64,000 nt of DNA, taken from the NCBI RefSeq assembly GCF_017948675.1, contig NZ_JAGFBU010000004.1:1-64000 (forward strand), given 5' to 3'. The position numbers and the translations under genes were made by a program. Below the pieces are notes generated by a model. It did not search any database. It saw only the letters and a program-made list of their open reading frames with translations, and was not told the DNA's origin. This document shows positions 7,993-18,400 of this stretch, in pieces (position 1 is the stretch's first letter; each line of letters starts with the position of its first letter). The stretch is from Flavobacterium flabelliforme (GTDB lineage Bacteria; Bacteroidota; Bacteroidia; Flavobacteriales; Flavobacteriaceae).

Positions 7993-8607
7993 TTAGTTTT
8001 TTACCCAGTTTTCTAATATCTTTTTTCCATTTGGTGTTAGCACGCTTTCAGGATGAAATTGTACGCCTCGGACATCAAAAGTTCTATGGCGTAACGACAT
8101 TACCTGCCCATTTTCGTCAAAAGAAGTTGCTTCTAGAACATCTGGTAAATTAGTATCTACAACCCAAGAATGGTAGCGACCTACTTCAAATTCGTTTCCT
8201 AAACCTTCAAATAAAAGCTCATCATCAACTACTGTTTTTACCATTGTTGCTACTCCATGATAAACATGATCTAAGTTAGAAAGTGTTCCGCCAAAAACTT
8301 CGCCAATCGCTTGTTGTCCTAAACAGACTCCAAAAATACTTTTTGTCGAAGCATATACTCGGATTACTTCTTTTAGCAATCCTGCTTCATCTGGAATTCC
8401 TGGGCCTGGAGAAAGTAGTATTTTATCAAAAGCTGCAATTTCTTCAATATCAAATTCATCGTTTCTAAAAACGGTTACCTCACAATTTAAATCTTCAAGA
8501 TAATGCACTAAATTATATGTGAAACTATCGTAATTGTCTATGACTAGTATTTTTCCCGTAGCCCCCGAAGTTGGAACTGTTGGTTTAGTTGTATTTTTAT
8601 TTTCCAT
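7993..8607 (-). CDS. trpG: Anthranilate synthase component II (glutamine amidotransferase) with odd N-terminus
   Basis: The protein supplies ammonia from glutamine to TrpE. It is a class I amidotransferase with catalytic Cys95 in GVCLGQQ, and His185/Glu187 in QFHPES. The conserved fold begins KILVIDNYDSFTYN, normally at residue 1-2. Here it starts at residue 19, and the only ATG (8607) adds MENKNTTKPTVPTSGATG. The last part of this extension (8551-8578) is a decayed copy of the GC-rich repeat that also extends trpF, read in the same frame. Total length is 204 residues against a usual ~190. It follows trpE by 55 bp. A dual role in p-aminobenzoate synthesis is possible but not shown. Confidence 0.95.
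   Translation of the reverse strand: MENKNTTKPTVPTSGATGKILVIDNYDSFTYNLVHYLEDLNCEVTVFRNDEFDIEEIAAFDKILLSPGPGIPDEAGLLKEVIRVYASTKSIFGVCLGQQAIGEVFGGTLSNLDHVYHGVATMVKTVVDDELLFEGLGNEFEVGRYHSWVVDTNLPDVLEATSFDENGQVMSLRHRTFDVRGVQFHPESVLTPNGKKILENWVKN
8551..8578 (-). repeat. Decayed GC-rich repeat inside the 5' end of trpG
   Basis: On the mRNA strand: AGTTCCAACTTCGGGGGCTA then CGGGAAAA. It aligns along its length with the trpC/trpF repeat (AGTTCCCCCTTCGGGGGTTA), with about six differences in 27 positions. It is in frame and ends at the conserved KILVIDNY start of TrpG. Confidence 0.6.
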
Positions 8608-8629
8608 TTTAAAATTTTTTAGTCTCGTC

Positions 8630-8663
8630 TTCCTCCCCTTCGGGGACGGCTTGGGAGGGGATT
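8630..8663 (-). repeat. GC-rich palindromic repeat abutting the trpE stop
   Basis: Longer variant of the same family, with core CCTCCCCTTCGGGG on the plus strand and an arm GGGAGGGGATT. It begins directly at the trpE stop codon and is inverted relative to 8551-8578. The pair flanks a 51-bp spacer with the trpG start. Confidence 0.75.
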
Positions 8664-10063
8664 TATATTGTTTCGGCTAAATCTAAAGCGGCATTTAACG
8701 CTCTTAACTTGTTGTAAACTTCTTGCATTTCGCTTTCTTCATCAGAGCTGGCAACAATTCCTGCACCGGCTTGTGAATGCAATTGATGGTTTTTACTGAG
8801 GAAAGTACGAATCATTATAGCATGATTAAAATTACCTTCAAAATCCATGAAGCCAATCGCTCCTCCATAAAAATTACGATTTGTTTTTTCGTAGTCTTCA
8901 ATCAATTGCATAGCGCGATGTTTAGGCGCTCCGCTCAAAGTTCCCGCAGGAAATGTATCGGCAACTACTTGCATGGTTGTGGCTTTTTCATGTAAATGTC
9001 CCGTTACTTTTGAAACCAAATGAATTACATGCGAGAAGAATTGTACTTCTCTGTATTTTTCAACGTTCACATCATGACCATTGCGACTCAAATCATTTCT
9101 GGCTAAATCTACTAACATTACATGTTCGCTGTTTTCTTTTTTATCTTCTGATAATTGTTTAGCAAGAACGGCATCCTTTTCGTCATCACCTGTTCTTTTG
9201 AATGTTCCTGCAATAGGATGGATTTCCGCTTTACGATCTTTTACGATAATTTGAGCTTCAGGAGAAGATCCAAATATTTTAAAATCGCCATAATCAAAAA
9301 AGAATAAATAGGGTGAAGGGTTTATGCTTCTCAAGGCGCGATATACATTAAACTCATCTCCTTTAAAACCTTGAGTAAATCGTCTGGATAACACCAATTG
9401 AAAAACATCGCCTCTAAAACAATGTTTTTTAGCCAAAGAAACATTGTGCTTGAATTCCTCGTCGGTTAAATTAGAGAAACCTTCTCCTTCTTTACTGAAT
9501 TTATAAGAAGCAATATTTCGGGATTGCAGTAATTGCTCAATCTCTGAAATGTTGTTTCTATCATCAACACTATGACAAAAAATATATGCTTCATTTTTAA
9601 AATGATTAATCGCAATAATATTTTGATAAACTGCATAATAGACATCAGGAATCGTATTACTATTTTCTTTTTTGGCAATAGCTACTTTTTCAAAATAACG
9701 AACGGCATCATACGAAATGTATCCAAATAATCCGTTATTGATGAATTTAAAATCATTTTTCTCTGATTTAAATTGATGTGAAAACTCCTCAATGATTTGT
9801 GGTATATCGGTATTTGAGTCGATAATTATTTTCTCAACATTTCCGTCAGGATACGTTTTAGAGATAGTCTCATTTTCAATTTTTATCAAAGCAATAGGAT
9901 TACAACAGATGTAAGAGAAACTATTATCATTACCGTGGTAATCACTACTTTCTAATAACAAACTATTCGGGAATTTATCTCTAATTTTAAGATATACACT
10001 CACAGGAGTGATCGTATCAGCGAGAATTTGTTTGTGTTTTGTATTTAAGATATACTGTTTCAA
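8663..10063 (-). CDS. trpE: Anthranilate synthase component I
   Basis: The enzyme converts chorismate plus ammonia to anthranilate, committing carbon to tryptophan. It has 466 residues. LLLESSD (about 35-41) is the tryptophan-binding LLESS element used for feedback inhibition, which separates it from PabB-type enzymes. The chorismate-binding domain is complete: SPEAQIIV, HPIAGTFKRTG, EHVMLVDLARNDL and PAGTLSGAPKHRAM. It is the first structural gene, 37 bp after an attenuator terminator. It is expected to be regulated both by attenuation and by allostery. The start codon leads straight into the protein with no alternative. Confidence 0.97.
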   Translation of the reverse strand: MKQYILNTKHKQILADTITPVSVYLKIRDKFPNSLLLESSDYHGNDNSFSYICCNPIALIKIENETISKTYPDGNVEKIIIDSNTDIPQIIEEFSHQFKSEKNDFKFINNGLFGYISYDAVRYFEKVAIAKKENSNTIPDVYYAVYQNIIAINHFKNEAYIFCHSVDDRNNISEIEQLLQSRNIASYKFSKEGEGFSNLTDEEFKHNVSLAKKHCFRGDVFQLVLSRRFTQGFKGDEFNVYRALRSINPSPYLFFFDYGDFKIFGSSPEAQIIVKDRKAEIHPIAGTFKRTGDDEKDAVLAKQLSEDKKENSEHVMLVDLARNDLSRNGHDVNVEKYREVQFFSHVIHLVSKVTGHLHEKATTMQVVADTFPAGTLSGAPKHRAMQLIEDYEKTNRNFYGGAIGFMDFEGNFNHAIMIRTFLSKNHQLHSQAGAGIVASSDEESEMQEVYNKLRALNAALDLAETI

Positions 10064-10100
10064 GAGAAATAAATTTAATAATTACTATTTTATTGGCACA

Positions 10101-10131
10101 AAAAAAAGGCTTGTCGTGATGACAAGCCTTT
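10101..10131 (-). terminator. trp attenuator (intrinsic terminator in the leader)
   Basis: On the leftward transcript, AAGGCTTGTC and GACAAGCCTT form a 10-bp stem around ATCAC, followed by a run of seven or more U. It lies between the leader peptide and trpE, ending 37 bp before trpE. Its loop and 3' arm contain TCACGAC, complementary to GTCGTGA at the end of the leader reading frame, so an alternative antiterminator fold is possible. Confidence 0.88.
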
Positions 10132-10168
10132 TATATTTATAGTTCAAATAATACTATAGGAGCTTAGT

Positions 10169-10225
10169 TCACGACGTTTGACGTAAATTGTTCCACCACC
10201 AAGTATTGTTTAAAATTGTGTTCAT
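10169..10225 (-). CDS. trpL: trp leader peptide with Trp-Trp-Trp
   Basis: An 18-codon reading frame, MNTILNNTWWWNNLRQTS then TGA, begins 18 bp downstream of the predicted -7 element. Its three consecutive TGG codons (10193-10201) are the sensor: a ribosome starved of Trp-tRNA stalls there. The last two sense bases of ACG and the TCG TGA codons contain GTCGTGA, which can pair with the attenuator loop and arm. AAGCT just after the stop can pair with GGCTT of the 5' arm. A ribosome reaching the stop would cover GTCGTGA and let the terminator form. The layout matches classic enterobacterial attenuation. The peptide itself needs no function. Confidence 0.85.
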   Translation of the reverse strand: MNTILNNTWWWNNLRQTS

Positions 10226-10242
10226 GTTTTATTTTATTGCAG

Positions 10243-10272
10243 CAAATATATAAATGTAATTTGATTATTCAA
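10243..10272 (-). promoter_or_regulatory. trp operon promoter (Bacteroidota type)
   Basis: On the minus strand, TTG (10270-10272), a 19-bp spacer and TATATTTG (10243-10250) match the Bacteroidota primary-sigma consensus TTG-N19-TAnnTTTG. The transcript would start about 10 bp before the leader peptide ATG. Confidence 0.75.
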
Positions 10273-10322
10273 ATAGATCAAATGTTAATTTTTTTTATAA
10301 ATGGTTTTATTTTTTCTTATTT

Positions 10323-10359
10323 AAAAAAATAAAACCCCAACAATTTCTTGCTGGGGTTT
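10323..10359 (-). terminator. Terminator after the YceI gene
   Basis: AAACCCCAACAA / TTGCTGGGGTTT around TTTC, followed on the minus strand by a U-rich tract. It closes the MarR-nitroreductase-YceI unit and separates it from the trp promoter. Confidence 0.85.
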
Positions 10360-10379
10360 GTAAAATGGTGTTTTGTAAA

Positions 10380-10949
10380 TTAGAATTTTAAAGCTACAGT
10401 TAAATAGAAATTATCATTGATAGCTTTGTCTCCTAGGTTATCAAAGAAACTTCCAGAACCATATTTAATATCATATTTAGTTCTGTCAATTTTTAAATTA
10501 GTTGTAGCAGTATTTGCTGTTGTAGCAAGATCAAAAATTACTGGTTTAGTAATGTTTTTTATTGTTAAATCAGCAGTTACAGTATATAAATTAGGTGATT
10601 TAGTAACAATTTTTTTGAAAACTAAAGTAGCTGTAGCAAATTTATCAGTTCCAAAAAAGTCATCCGCTTTCAAGTGACCTTCTAATTTCTCTTTACCTTG
10701 TCCTTCTTTTAAGTCAGTTACAATCATTGAATTCATGTCTACTGTAAATGTTCCACCTACAACATTTTTCCCTTTAAAAACAAGACTACCGTCTTTTAGG
10801 TTTACTGTTCCTTCATGTTGTCCTGTTACTTTTTTTCCTGTCCAGTTGATTGTACTTTTTGTAACATCTACTTTTTTTGTTTGTGCTGATACTGATGTTG
10901 TAGCTAGAACTACTACTAATGCTAATGCAATTGCTTTAAAATTTTTCAT
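10380..10949 (-). CDS. Periplasmic YceI family protein
   Basis: A 189-residue protein with a clean signal peptide (MKNFKAIALALVVVLATTSVSA, cut before Q). The single beta-barrel YceI domain follows: VDVTKSTINWTGKKVTGQHEGTV at the start, DDFFGTDKFATATLVFKK in the middle and FYLTVALKF at the end. YceI proteins form a lipocalin-like pocket that binds long-chain isoprenoids or fatty amides. The cellular role is poorly defined; some respond to acid or osmotic stress. The gene is last in a probable three-gene operon, 32 bp after the nitroreductase, so the MarR-type regulator probably controls it. The pocket could hold the signal or substrate, but that is speculation. Confidence 0.9.
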   Translation of the reverse strand: MKNFKAIALALVVVLATTSVSAQTKKVDVTKSTINWTGKKVTGQHEGTVNLKDGSLVFKGKNVVGGTFTVDMNSMIVTDLKEGQGKEKLEGHLKADDFFGTDKFATATLVFKKIVTKSPNLYTVTADLTIKNITKPVIFDLATTANTATTNLKIDRTKYDIKYGSGSFFDNLGDKAINDNFYLTVALKF

Positions 10950-10981
10950 TTTTTTTGTAAATTTAATTTAAGGTTTAATAA

Positions 10982-11614
10982 TTATAGAGTAATAAATAAT
11001 TCTTCGTTTGATTTTCTAACTTTTTTGAAATGTTGCGTAGCATCTTCCTCATGTCTGTAGCCAAGAGTTGCTATTAATGTGGCGTTCAGTCCTAATTTAT
11101 CAAGTCCTAATGCTTGGTTAACTTGAGCTGGAACAAAACCTTCCATTGGAGTAACATCAATTTTTAAGTCAGCCGCCGCATTCAAAAGATTTCCTAAAGC
11201 CAAATAGGTTTGTTTGGCAGACCAGTTGTTTTTTTCATCTTCTGATAGTGCTGTGATCGTCTTTTTCATAAAATCAATGTAGCCTTTCATACTTTCAAGA
11301 GTAACATTTCTTGTTTCACTAACATTTTTAAAATAACTGTCAATTCCAGTTACTCCAAAATTTAACTCATTAGCAAAAATAATGATATGAGAAGCATCTA
11401 CTATTTGTGATTGTCCCCAAGCCGCTGGTTGCAATTGGGCTCTTAATTCTGGATTTTCGACAATAATAATTTTATATGGTTGTAATCCGTAAGAAGAAGA
11501 ACTTAAACGTATAGCTTCTTTTAGGATAGCAATTTCTTCATTTGTTATTTTTTTGGAGCTATCGAATTTTTTTGTAGCGTATCTCCAATTTTGATTTTCT
11601 ATAAAGGTATTCAT
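10982..11614 (-). CDS. Nitroreductase family NAD(P)H-dependent oxidoreductase
   Basis: A 210-residue FMN protein of the NfsB/nitroreductase fold: WRYATKKFD at the start, LSSSSYGLQPYKIIIV (FMN phosphate loop) and KQTYLALGNLLNAAADLKIDVTPMEGF (the second FMN and dimer segment). The family reduces quinones, nitroaromatics and flavins using NAD(P)H. The gene lies 14 bp after the MarR gene and 32 bp before the YceI gene. A MarR regulator with a quinone- or nitro-reducing enzyme is a common pattern for sensing electrophiles or redox-active aromatics, so that is the likely role here. The physiological substrate cannot be read from the sequence. Confidence 0.9.
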   Translation of the reverse strand: MNTFIENQNWRYATKKFDSSKKITNEEIAILKEAIRLSSSSYGLQPYKIIIVENPELRAQLQPAAWGQSQIVDASHIIIFANELNFGVTGIDSYFKNVSETRNVTLESMKGYIDFMKKTITALSEDEKNNWSAKQTYLALGNLLNAAADLKIDVTPMEGFVPAQVNQALGLDKLGLNATLIATLGYRHEEDATQHFKKVRKSNEELFITL

Positions 11615-11628
11615 GTTGTTTTTATACG

Positions 11629-12084
11629 TTATTGGTTTCTAAATTTCTCTAATAAATAGTTTAACTGAATAATTTCGTCTGAACTTAAGTTATTAGAAAA
11701 AAACTGCTCGTGCTGTATTACTTTAGGATCAAGATCTTTAAGTATATCTAATCCTTTTTGGGTAATTAGAACTTCAATTTTACGTCTGTTTTCTGGGCAA
11801 ACTTTTCGGGTAACGAAATCTTTTAATAATAGTTTGTCAACTAATCGGGTGGTATTACTCGTTTTAGCCAGCATTCGTTCTTGTATCATCGACATATTTG
11901 CAGGATTTCCTTTTTGACCTCTTAATATTCGAAGTACATTATATTGTTCTCCGGAGATATCATAAGATTTAAGTATTTCATTAAATTTATCGGTAATCAT
12001 ACTCTGCGTGTACAAAATATTTAGGATGATTTTTTTAGAATTATCCATCGGTACTGTTGACTTTAAAACCTCTTCAATTTTCAT
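11629..12084 (-). CDS. MarR family transcriptional regulator
   Basis: A 151-residue winged-helix repressor. The recognition region is EQYNVLRILRGQ...MSMIQERMLAKTSNTTRLVDKLLLKDFVTRKVCPENRRKIEVLITQKG, with the wing ending in the RRK-x-x-x-V-L-I-T pattern of the family. The N- and C-terminal helices would form the dimer interface. It is first in a unit with a nitroreductase and a YceI gene. Two near-identical 16-bp palindromes lie 17 and 47 bp upstream, over the promoter, so autorepression is likely. A cysteine in KVCPENRRK near the wing could sense oxidation, but no partner cysteine is evident. Confidence 0.9.
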   Translation of the reverse strand: MKIEEVLKSTVPMDNSKKIILNILYTQSMITDKFNEILKSYDISGEQYNVLRILRGQKGNPANMSMIQERMLAKTSNTTRLVDKLLLKDFVTRKVCPENRRKIEVLITQKGLDILKDLDPKVIQHEQFFSNNLSSDEIIQLNYLLEKFRNQ

Positions 12085-12100
12085 ATTTTATCTATATGTA

Positions 12101-12116
12101 ATTTGTTGGTACAAAT
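12101..12116. promoter_or_regulatory. Predicted MarR operator 1
   Basis: ATTTGTTGGTACAAAT: palindromic ends ATTTGT/ACAAAT around four bases. It overlaps the predicted -7 element of the marR promoter. It starts exactly 30 bp from operator 2. Confidence 0.7.
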
Positions 12117-12144
12117 GTAACACTTTTTTTATTTGTATATACAA
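12112..12144 (-). promoter_or_regulatory. Promoter of the MarR-nitroreductase-YceI operon
   Basis: On the minus strand, TTG (12142-12144), 22 bp, then TACATTTG (12112-12119), matching TTG-N-TAnnTTTG. Each element lies in one of the two operators, so bound repressor would block polymerase directly. Confidence 0.65.
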
Positions 12145-12146
12145 AT
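12131..12146. promoter_or_regulatory. Predicted MarR operator 2
   Basis: ATTTGTATATACAAAT: a perfect 16-bp palindrome with the same half-sites as operator 1, three helical turns away. It covers the -33 element. Confidence 0.75.
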
Positions 12147-12425
12147 GTTATTAATTTTTTTTATTAATTTTTTAATTATGCTGTTGAGCAATAACTGTTG
12201 TCTATAAAATTGGTAGCTTACTTTATAATTTAAAAGCTAAAGTTTCAAATTATATTAATTAACAAAAGAGATTTTCTACTTCATTTTTTGAGACTCAATT
12301 TTATTGCAATGCTAATGAAGTATTATTTCAGGTTTAAGTATTTAGTGTTAAAAAATATTTAAGTTTTTCGTTTTTTATTTACAATAATATTTTGTTATAT
12401 TTAACTTTTAATCAAATTCATAAGC
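12147..12425. other. AT-rich divergent intergenic region
   Basis: This lies between the MarR operators and the large kinase gene. It is very AT-rich and has no reading frame, hairpin or repeat that I can support. It should contain the rightward kinase promoter, but I see no good TTG/TAnnTTTG pair. Confidence 0.5.
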
Positions 12426-15400
12426 ATGAATAATGACGAGCCTACCTACAATGATTTACTTGATCTGATAAGAAATAAGGATCTAGAAATAAATAGGCTA
12501 TTAAAAAAGGAGCAATCTTTCTTAAACTTTGATTTTTACCAAAAAGGATCTCAAGATTTAGTTTGCATCGCTGGCTTTGATGGGTTTATTAAAGAGACCA
12601 ATCTCGCTTTTCTAAAAACCTTAGGTTATAGCTTAGAGGAATTACTATCTAATCCTCTTCAGAACTTTATTCATCCTGATGATCGCTATAAGACAAATGA
12701 AGAATTGGTGTTATTATCAAAGTTTCAATCTTCGATTTACTTTGAAAATCGCTATATAAAAAAGAATGGAGATATTGTTACGATAGAATGGACAATCACT
12801 TTGTCTCCCACACAGGAATTTGTTTATGGAATAGGTAAAGATATTTCGGAAATTAAAAAGAGTCAACTGCACCTACTTTCAAATCAAAAATTACTTAGTG
12901 ATGCTCAAAAAATTGCTAAAATAGGCAGTTGGGAACTAGACATGCAAGATCAAAAAATGATTTGGTCTCAAGAGTTATATGTACTCTATGAAATAGAAAC
13001 ATTCTCCGATCAAAACCTCTTTGAAGAATTTACAAGTATTTATTCAGAACAAAACAAAAAATATTTTTTTAATAAAATTGAGCAATCACTCATTAATAAA
13101 CTACCATTTGAAGTAGAGAAAAAGGTCACTTTGTCAAATGGTAATAAAAAATGGTTTCGTTCAATCGTTACTCCATTAATTGATAAAGAAGGATTCGTTA
13201 TAGCCTTACGAGGAAATACACAAGATATTACAGAGAAAAAAAGCGCTCAAAAAGCGCTTAAAAGTCAGGAAAAGGCTTTAACCGACTTTAAACTGAAATT
13301 ATTTGAGCAAGAAAGCAATGCAAAGTTTAAGAATTACATTGCTAATGCTCCTGATGGAGTTTTTGTAATCGACAATGAAAGAAATTATTTAGAAGTCAAT
13401 GAAGCTGCCATTCAATTGACGGGTTATTCTAAAGAAGAACTATTGAAAATGAAATTTGGGGAACTTTCTTTTAGTAATGATCTTGATCATTCAATTGCTA
13501 AATTCCAGTTGTTAAAGAAAACGGGAATGATGAAAGGCGAAGAAAGAATTCGTCGTAAAAATGGGGAACAAATATGGTGTTTTCTTGATGTTGTAAAACT
13601 TTCTGAAACATTATATCTTGGTTTTTTTAAAAATATTACAGAAAAGAAAAATACAGAGAAAAAGATTGAGCAAAATGAAAAAAGATTTCGTGCTCTAGTA
13701 GAATATAATGATGGGATTATTGCCATATTAGATAAAGATCTCAATACTATTTTTAGAAGTTCTTCGTCAGAGCGAATTACAGGATATTCAGATGGCGAAT
13801 TTAAAATAATCAAAAATTCAGACTACTTTCATCCCGATTACTTAGATTATGTCAAAAAAAATATAGAGAAATCTCTTGAAAATCCCGGAATACCAATACC
13901 AATACTTGTTCAAATTAAACATAAAAATGGACATTATATTTGGTTACAAGGAGTTTTGAATAATAGAATTTTAGATCCTAATGTTGGTGGCATCATTTTG
14001 AATTTAAAAGAGGTAACAGAAGCTAAAATTGCTCATGACACTATTGTAAGTGAAAAAGAAAAATTTGATAAAATTGCTGCAACTTCGCCGGGTTTAATAT
14101 ATTCGATGCGACAAACCGTAGATGGAGCTTTACATTATTCTTATGCTAGTAATGCAATACAAGATATATATGGTTTTTCGTTTGAAGAAATTAAAAATGA
14201 TGCCAATAAAATATTTAAACTCATACATCCACTTGATTATGAAAAAGTAGTTTCAAGTATAAAAGAAACTAAATTAAAATTAGTTCCATTAAAATGTGAA
14301 TACCGTTATTTTCATCCACAAAAAGGTTTAGTTTGGCACGATGTCAATTCTTTGCCTGTTGTTGAGCCAGAAGGTACCGTAATTTGTCACGGTATTGTCA
14401 CAGATATAACTCAGAGAATTTCTACAAAGCAAAAAATAATCAAGGCCAATAGACTTTATTCCTTTATAAGTCAGATGAATCAAATGATTGTTAGAACAGT
14501 AGATCAAGAAACGCTATTTAGAGAAGCCTGTAAGATTGCTGTAGCATTAGGCAAGTTTAAAATGGTTTGGATTGGACTTTTAGATGAAACAAATCATCAA
14601 ATCGTTCCTGTAAGAATGGAAGGAATTGATAATGATTATTTTTCTAAAATAAAAACAATCTCTATAGAAGATGGACCTTTAGGGAGAGGACCTGCAGGTC
14701 GTTCTATCAGAGAAAATCAATATATTGTATGTAATGATATTGAAAACGACCCCATGATGTTGCCCTGGAAAGAACATGCATTATTGTGTGGTTATAATTC
14801 TTTAATGTCGGTACCAATAAAAAAGTTTGGTAAAACAATTGGAGCTTTTTCTTTTTATGCAGATGAGAAAAACTTTTTTGACGCAGAACAAATTCAACTT
14901 TTAGTAGGTGCTACCAGCGATGTTGCTTTTGCGTTAGAAATTTTTGAAAAAGAATTATTAAGAAAAAAAGCAGAAGAGGAAGTTTTAGAAAGCGAAAAAA
15001 GATACCACACGCTAACAGTAGTTTCTCAAGTTGGAATATTTAGAACTGATTTAGCCGGAGCTACAACTTATGTTAATCCTTACTGGTGTCAAGTTTCTGG
15101 TTTGTCCTATGAGGAAGCCATAGGAAAGGATTGGTTTAAGGCGGTTCATATAGAAGATAGAGCTTCATTGATTGAAGGATGGAAAAATGCTTCCAGTAAT
15201 CAAGAATTATCTTTATCAGAATTTCGTTTTGTTCGTCCCGACGGATCCATTGCTTGGGTTATTGGTAAAGCCATGCCAGAACGAAATCTTAAAAATAAAA
15301 TTATAGGATATATAGGTACCGTGACTGATATTACGGAGCGTAAGCTTGCCGAAGAGGCTATTTTAGAAGAAAAACAGCTCTCGGAAATGATAATTAATAA

Positions 15401-18400
15401 TCTTCCAGGCATTTTTTATCTCTATGATGAAAAAGGAATTATTAGTAGATGGAACAAAAATTTCGAAACAGTTTCAGGATACAACACGGAGGAAATTGCT
15501 AAGATGAAACCAGTTGATTTTTATGATATAGACTTTAAGGATAAAATACAAAGTAGAATAAAATCATTGTTTGAGAAAAATTCACCTGGAATAGAAATTG
15601 AACTTTTTACCAAAGATAAAAGTAAGATTCCATTTTATATTAATTCCCATTGTCTAGAATACAAAGGGAAAAAGAGAATTTTAGGAATGGGATTAGACCT
15701 TTCTGATATTAAAAAGGCAGAACAAAAAATAAAAATTGCTAACGAAAGATATGAAATGATATCGGCCGCTACAAACGATGCCGTTTTTGAAGTTGACTTG
15801 ATAACGGGTGAAAGTTGGAATAACAAAAGATTTGTAGAACTTTTGGGTTTTGGTAGTACCAACCGTACAGGTGTTAATAACAGTGTAATTTGGCGTTCAA
15901 GAGTGCATCCCGATGATCGAGAAAGAGTAACCAAAAAAATGGATGATTCGTATGCAAGCGACGTAAGTTTATGGTCTGATGAATTTCGTTTTCAAAAAGC
16001 AGATGGCACTTATGGAATTTTTTATGACAGAGGAATTATATCCAGAGATGAGGAAGGTAGAGCAATTAGGCTAAATGGAGCCATGATTGAAGTCACAGAA
16101 TTAAAAAATATTAAAGAGCAACTTATTAGTAGTGAAGATAAATATCGAAGTTTGGTCGAGCAAGCCTCTGATGCTATTTTTATTAATGATATTTCGGGTG
16201 ATTTATTAGAAGTAAATGATAGTGCATGCCAAATGTTGGGATATACCAATCAGGAACTTTGCTGTAAAAATATAAAAGAATTATACACTAATAAAGAAAT
16301 TAAAGCGAGACCCATACTATTTGAGGAATTATTAAATGGAAAAAGAACTTTACTAGAACGCACTATGCTGCGTAAAGATGGAACTCTAATTGATGTAGAA
16401 ATTACAGCCAAAATGATTGCTGATGGCCGAATAGTAGCTATTGTTCGTAATATTACCGAACGCAAAAAAATAAATGATGACTTCAAGAAAATGAATAAAA
16501 AAATGGAAGCCATTCTTGGTGCTATTCCTGATTTATTGTTTGAAGTAGATTTGAATGGTGAAATTTACAATTATCATTCCCGTCGTAATGATTTATTAGC
16601 AATGCCAGCACAATTTTTCTTGGGAAAGAAATTTACAGATATACTTCCTTTAGATGCAGCTAATATATGTTTATCGGCTATTAATGAAGCTTATGAAAAA
16701 GGCTTTTCAGCAGGAAAACAATATACACTACAACTTAAAAGCGGTCTGCATTGGTTTGAACTTTCTGTCGCTCCAATGAAAGAAAATTTTAATGATGAAA
16801 CCCATTTTATATGTTTATGTCGTGATATAACAACGGCCAAAGAATCAGATTCTGCACTTTTTAAAAGTGAAGAGCGTTACAGAGGTTTACTTAATAATCT
16901 CGATGCCGGTATTGTGGTTCATGCAGCTGATACTTCTGTTGTGGTTGCCAATAAAAAAGCAGCAGAATTATTAGGATTAAGGGATGATCAAATCATAGGT
17001 ATTTCAGCTTTTGATTCTACTTGGAAATTTCTAAATGAAGATAAGACGGTTATGGAGTTAGATAATTTCCCTGTAAGCCAAATTATTAGAAATAAAGAAC
17101 CTCTAAAAAATTTCACATTAGGAGTTACTCGTTCCAATACTCAAGATCTAATTTGGTTGTTAGTCAACGGATATCCTGATGTAGATCATTACGGAAACAT
17201 CATCGAAATTGTAGTTAGTTTTTTAGACATTACCGAACAAAAAGTGTTGGAAATGGAGTTGCTTAATGCTAAAGAATTAGCAGAATCTGCCAATAAAGCG
17301 AAGAGTGATTTCTTAGCCAACATGAGTCATGAAATTAGAACTCCATTAAATGGTATTATTGGTTTTACCCATTTATTGGTTAAATCTGATCTCAAGAAAA
17401 ATCAGGCAGAATATATGAATACTGTCAATGAATCTGCTATATCGCTAATGGAAATTGTCAATGATGTTTTGGATTTTTCTAAAATTGAGTCTGGCAAATT
17501 AGAACTTAATATAGAAAAAGTAAATCTCAATAAATTAGCCACTCAAATTATTAATTTATTTAAATTTCAAGCCAATCAGAAAAGAGTTGCTTTGATTTTA
17601 AGTATTGATAAAACTATTCCAAACTATATTCTAGCCGATTCCATTCGATTAAAACAAATATTAGTCAATTTATTGAGTAACGCAATTAAGTTTACCAGTT
17701 TTGGAGAAATTCATCTTGATATTAATGAAATTCCTTCGGATGAAAAAAAATACACTACTATTAAATTTTCTGTAAAAGATACTGGTGTCGGAATCAAAAT
17801 GGCTAATAATGAGAAGATATTTCAATCTTTTGTTCAAGAGGATAACTCAACCAATCGTAAATTTGGTGGCACCGGATTAGGTTTGGCTATTTCAAATCAG
17901 CTAGCGGGTTTGATGGATAGTAAATTACAGTTAATTAGTAAATACGGAGATGGAAGTGATTTTTTCTTTATTGTTAAATTTAAAAAAGTAAAAAATAAAG
18001 ACACCTCACAATTAATGCCAAAACTAGTACCAATTATTAGTGATGAGCCTACAACAATTCTTGATGGTATCAAAGTATTGATAGTAGAGGATAATAAGAT
18101 CAACATGCTTTTGGCAAAAACATTAGTAAAACGAATTATTTCTAACTGTACTATTTTTGAGGCATATGATGGTAACGAAGCAGTTGAAATTTATAAAAAA
18201 GAGAAACCCGATGTTATTTTAATGGATATTCAGATGCCCAATAAAAATGGATATGAAGCAACACAAGAAATTAGAGAATTAAAAGATTCTGAAAATATTC
18301 CTATAATTGCAATTACGGCAGGAATTTTAGTTGGAGATAAAGAAAAGTGTCTTGTTGCGGGAATGAATGATTATTTACCCAAACCAATCATCAAATTAGA

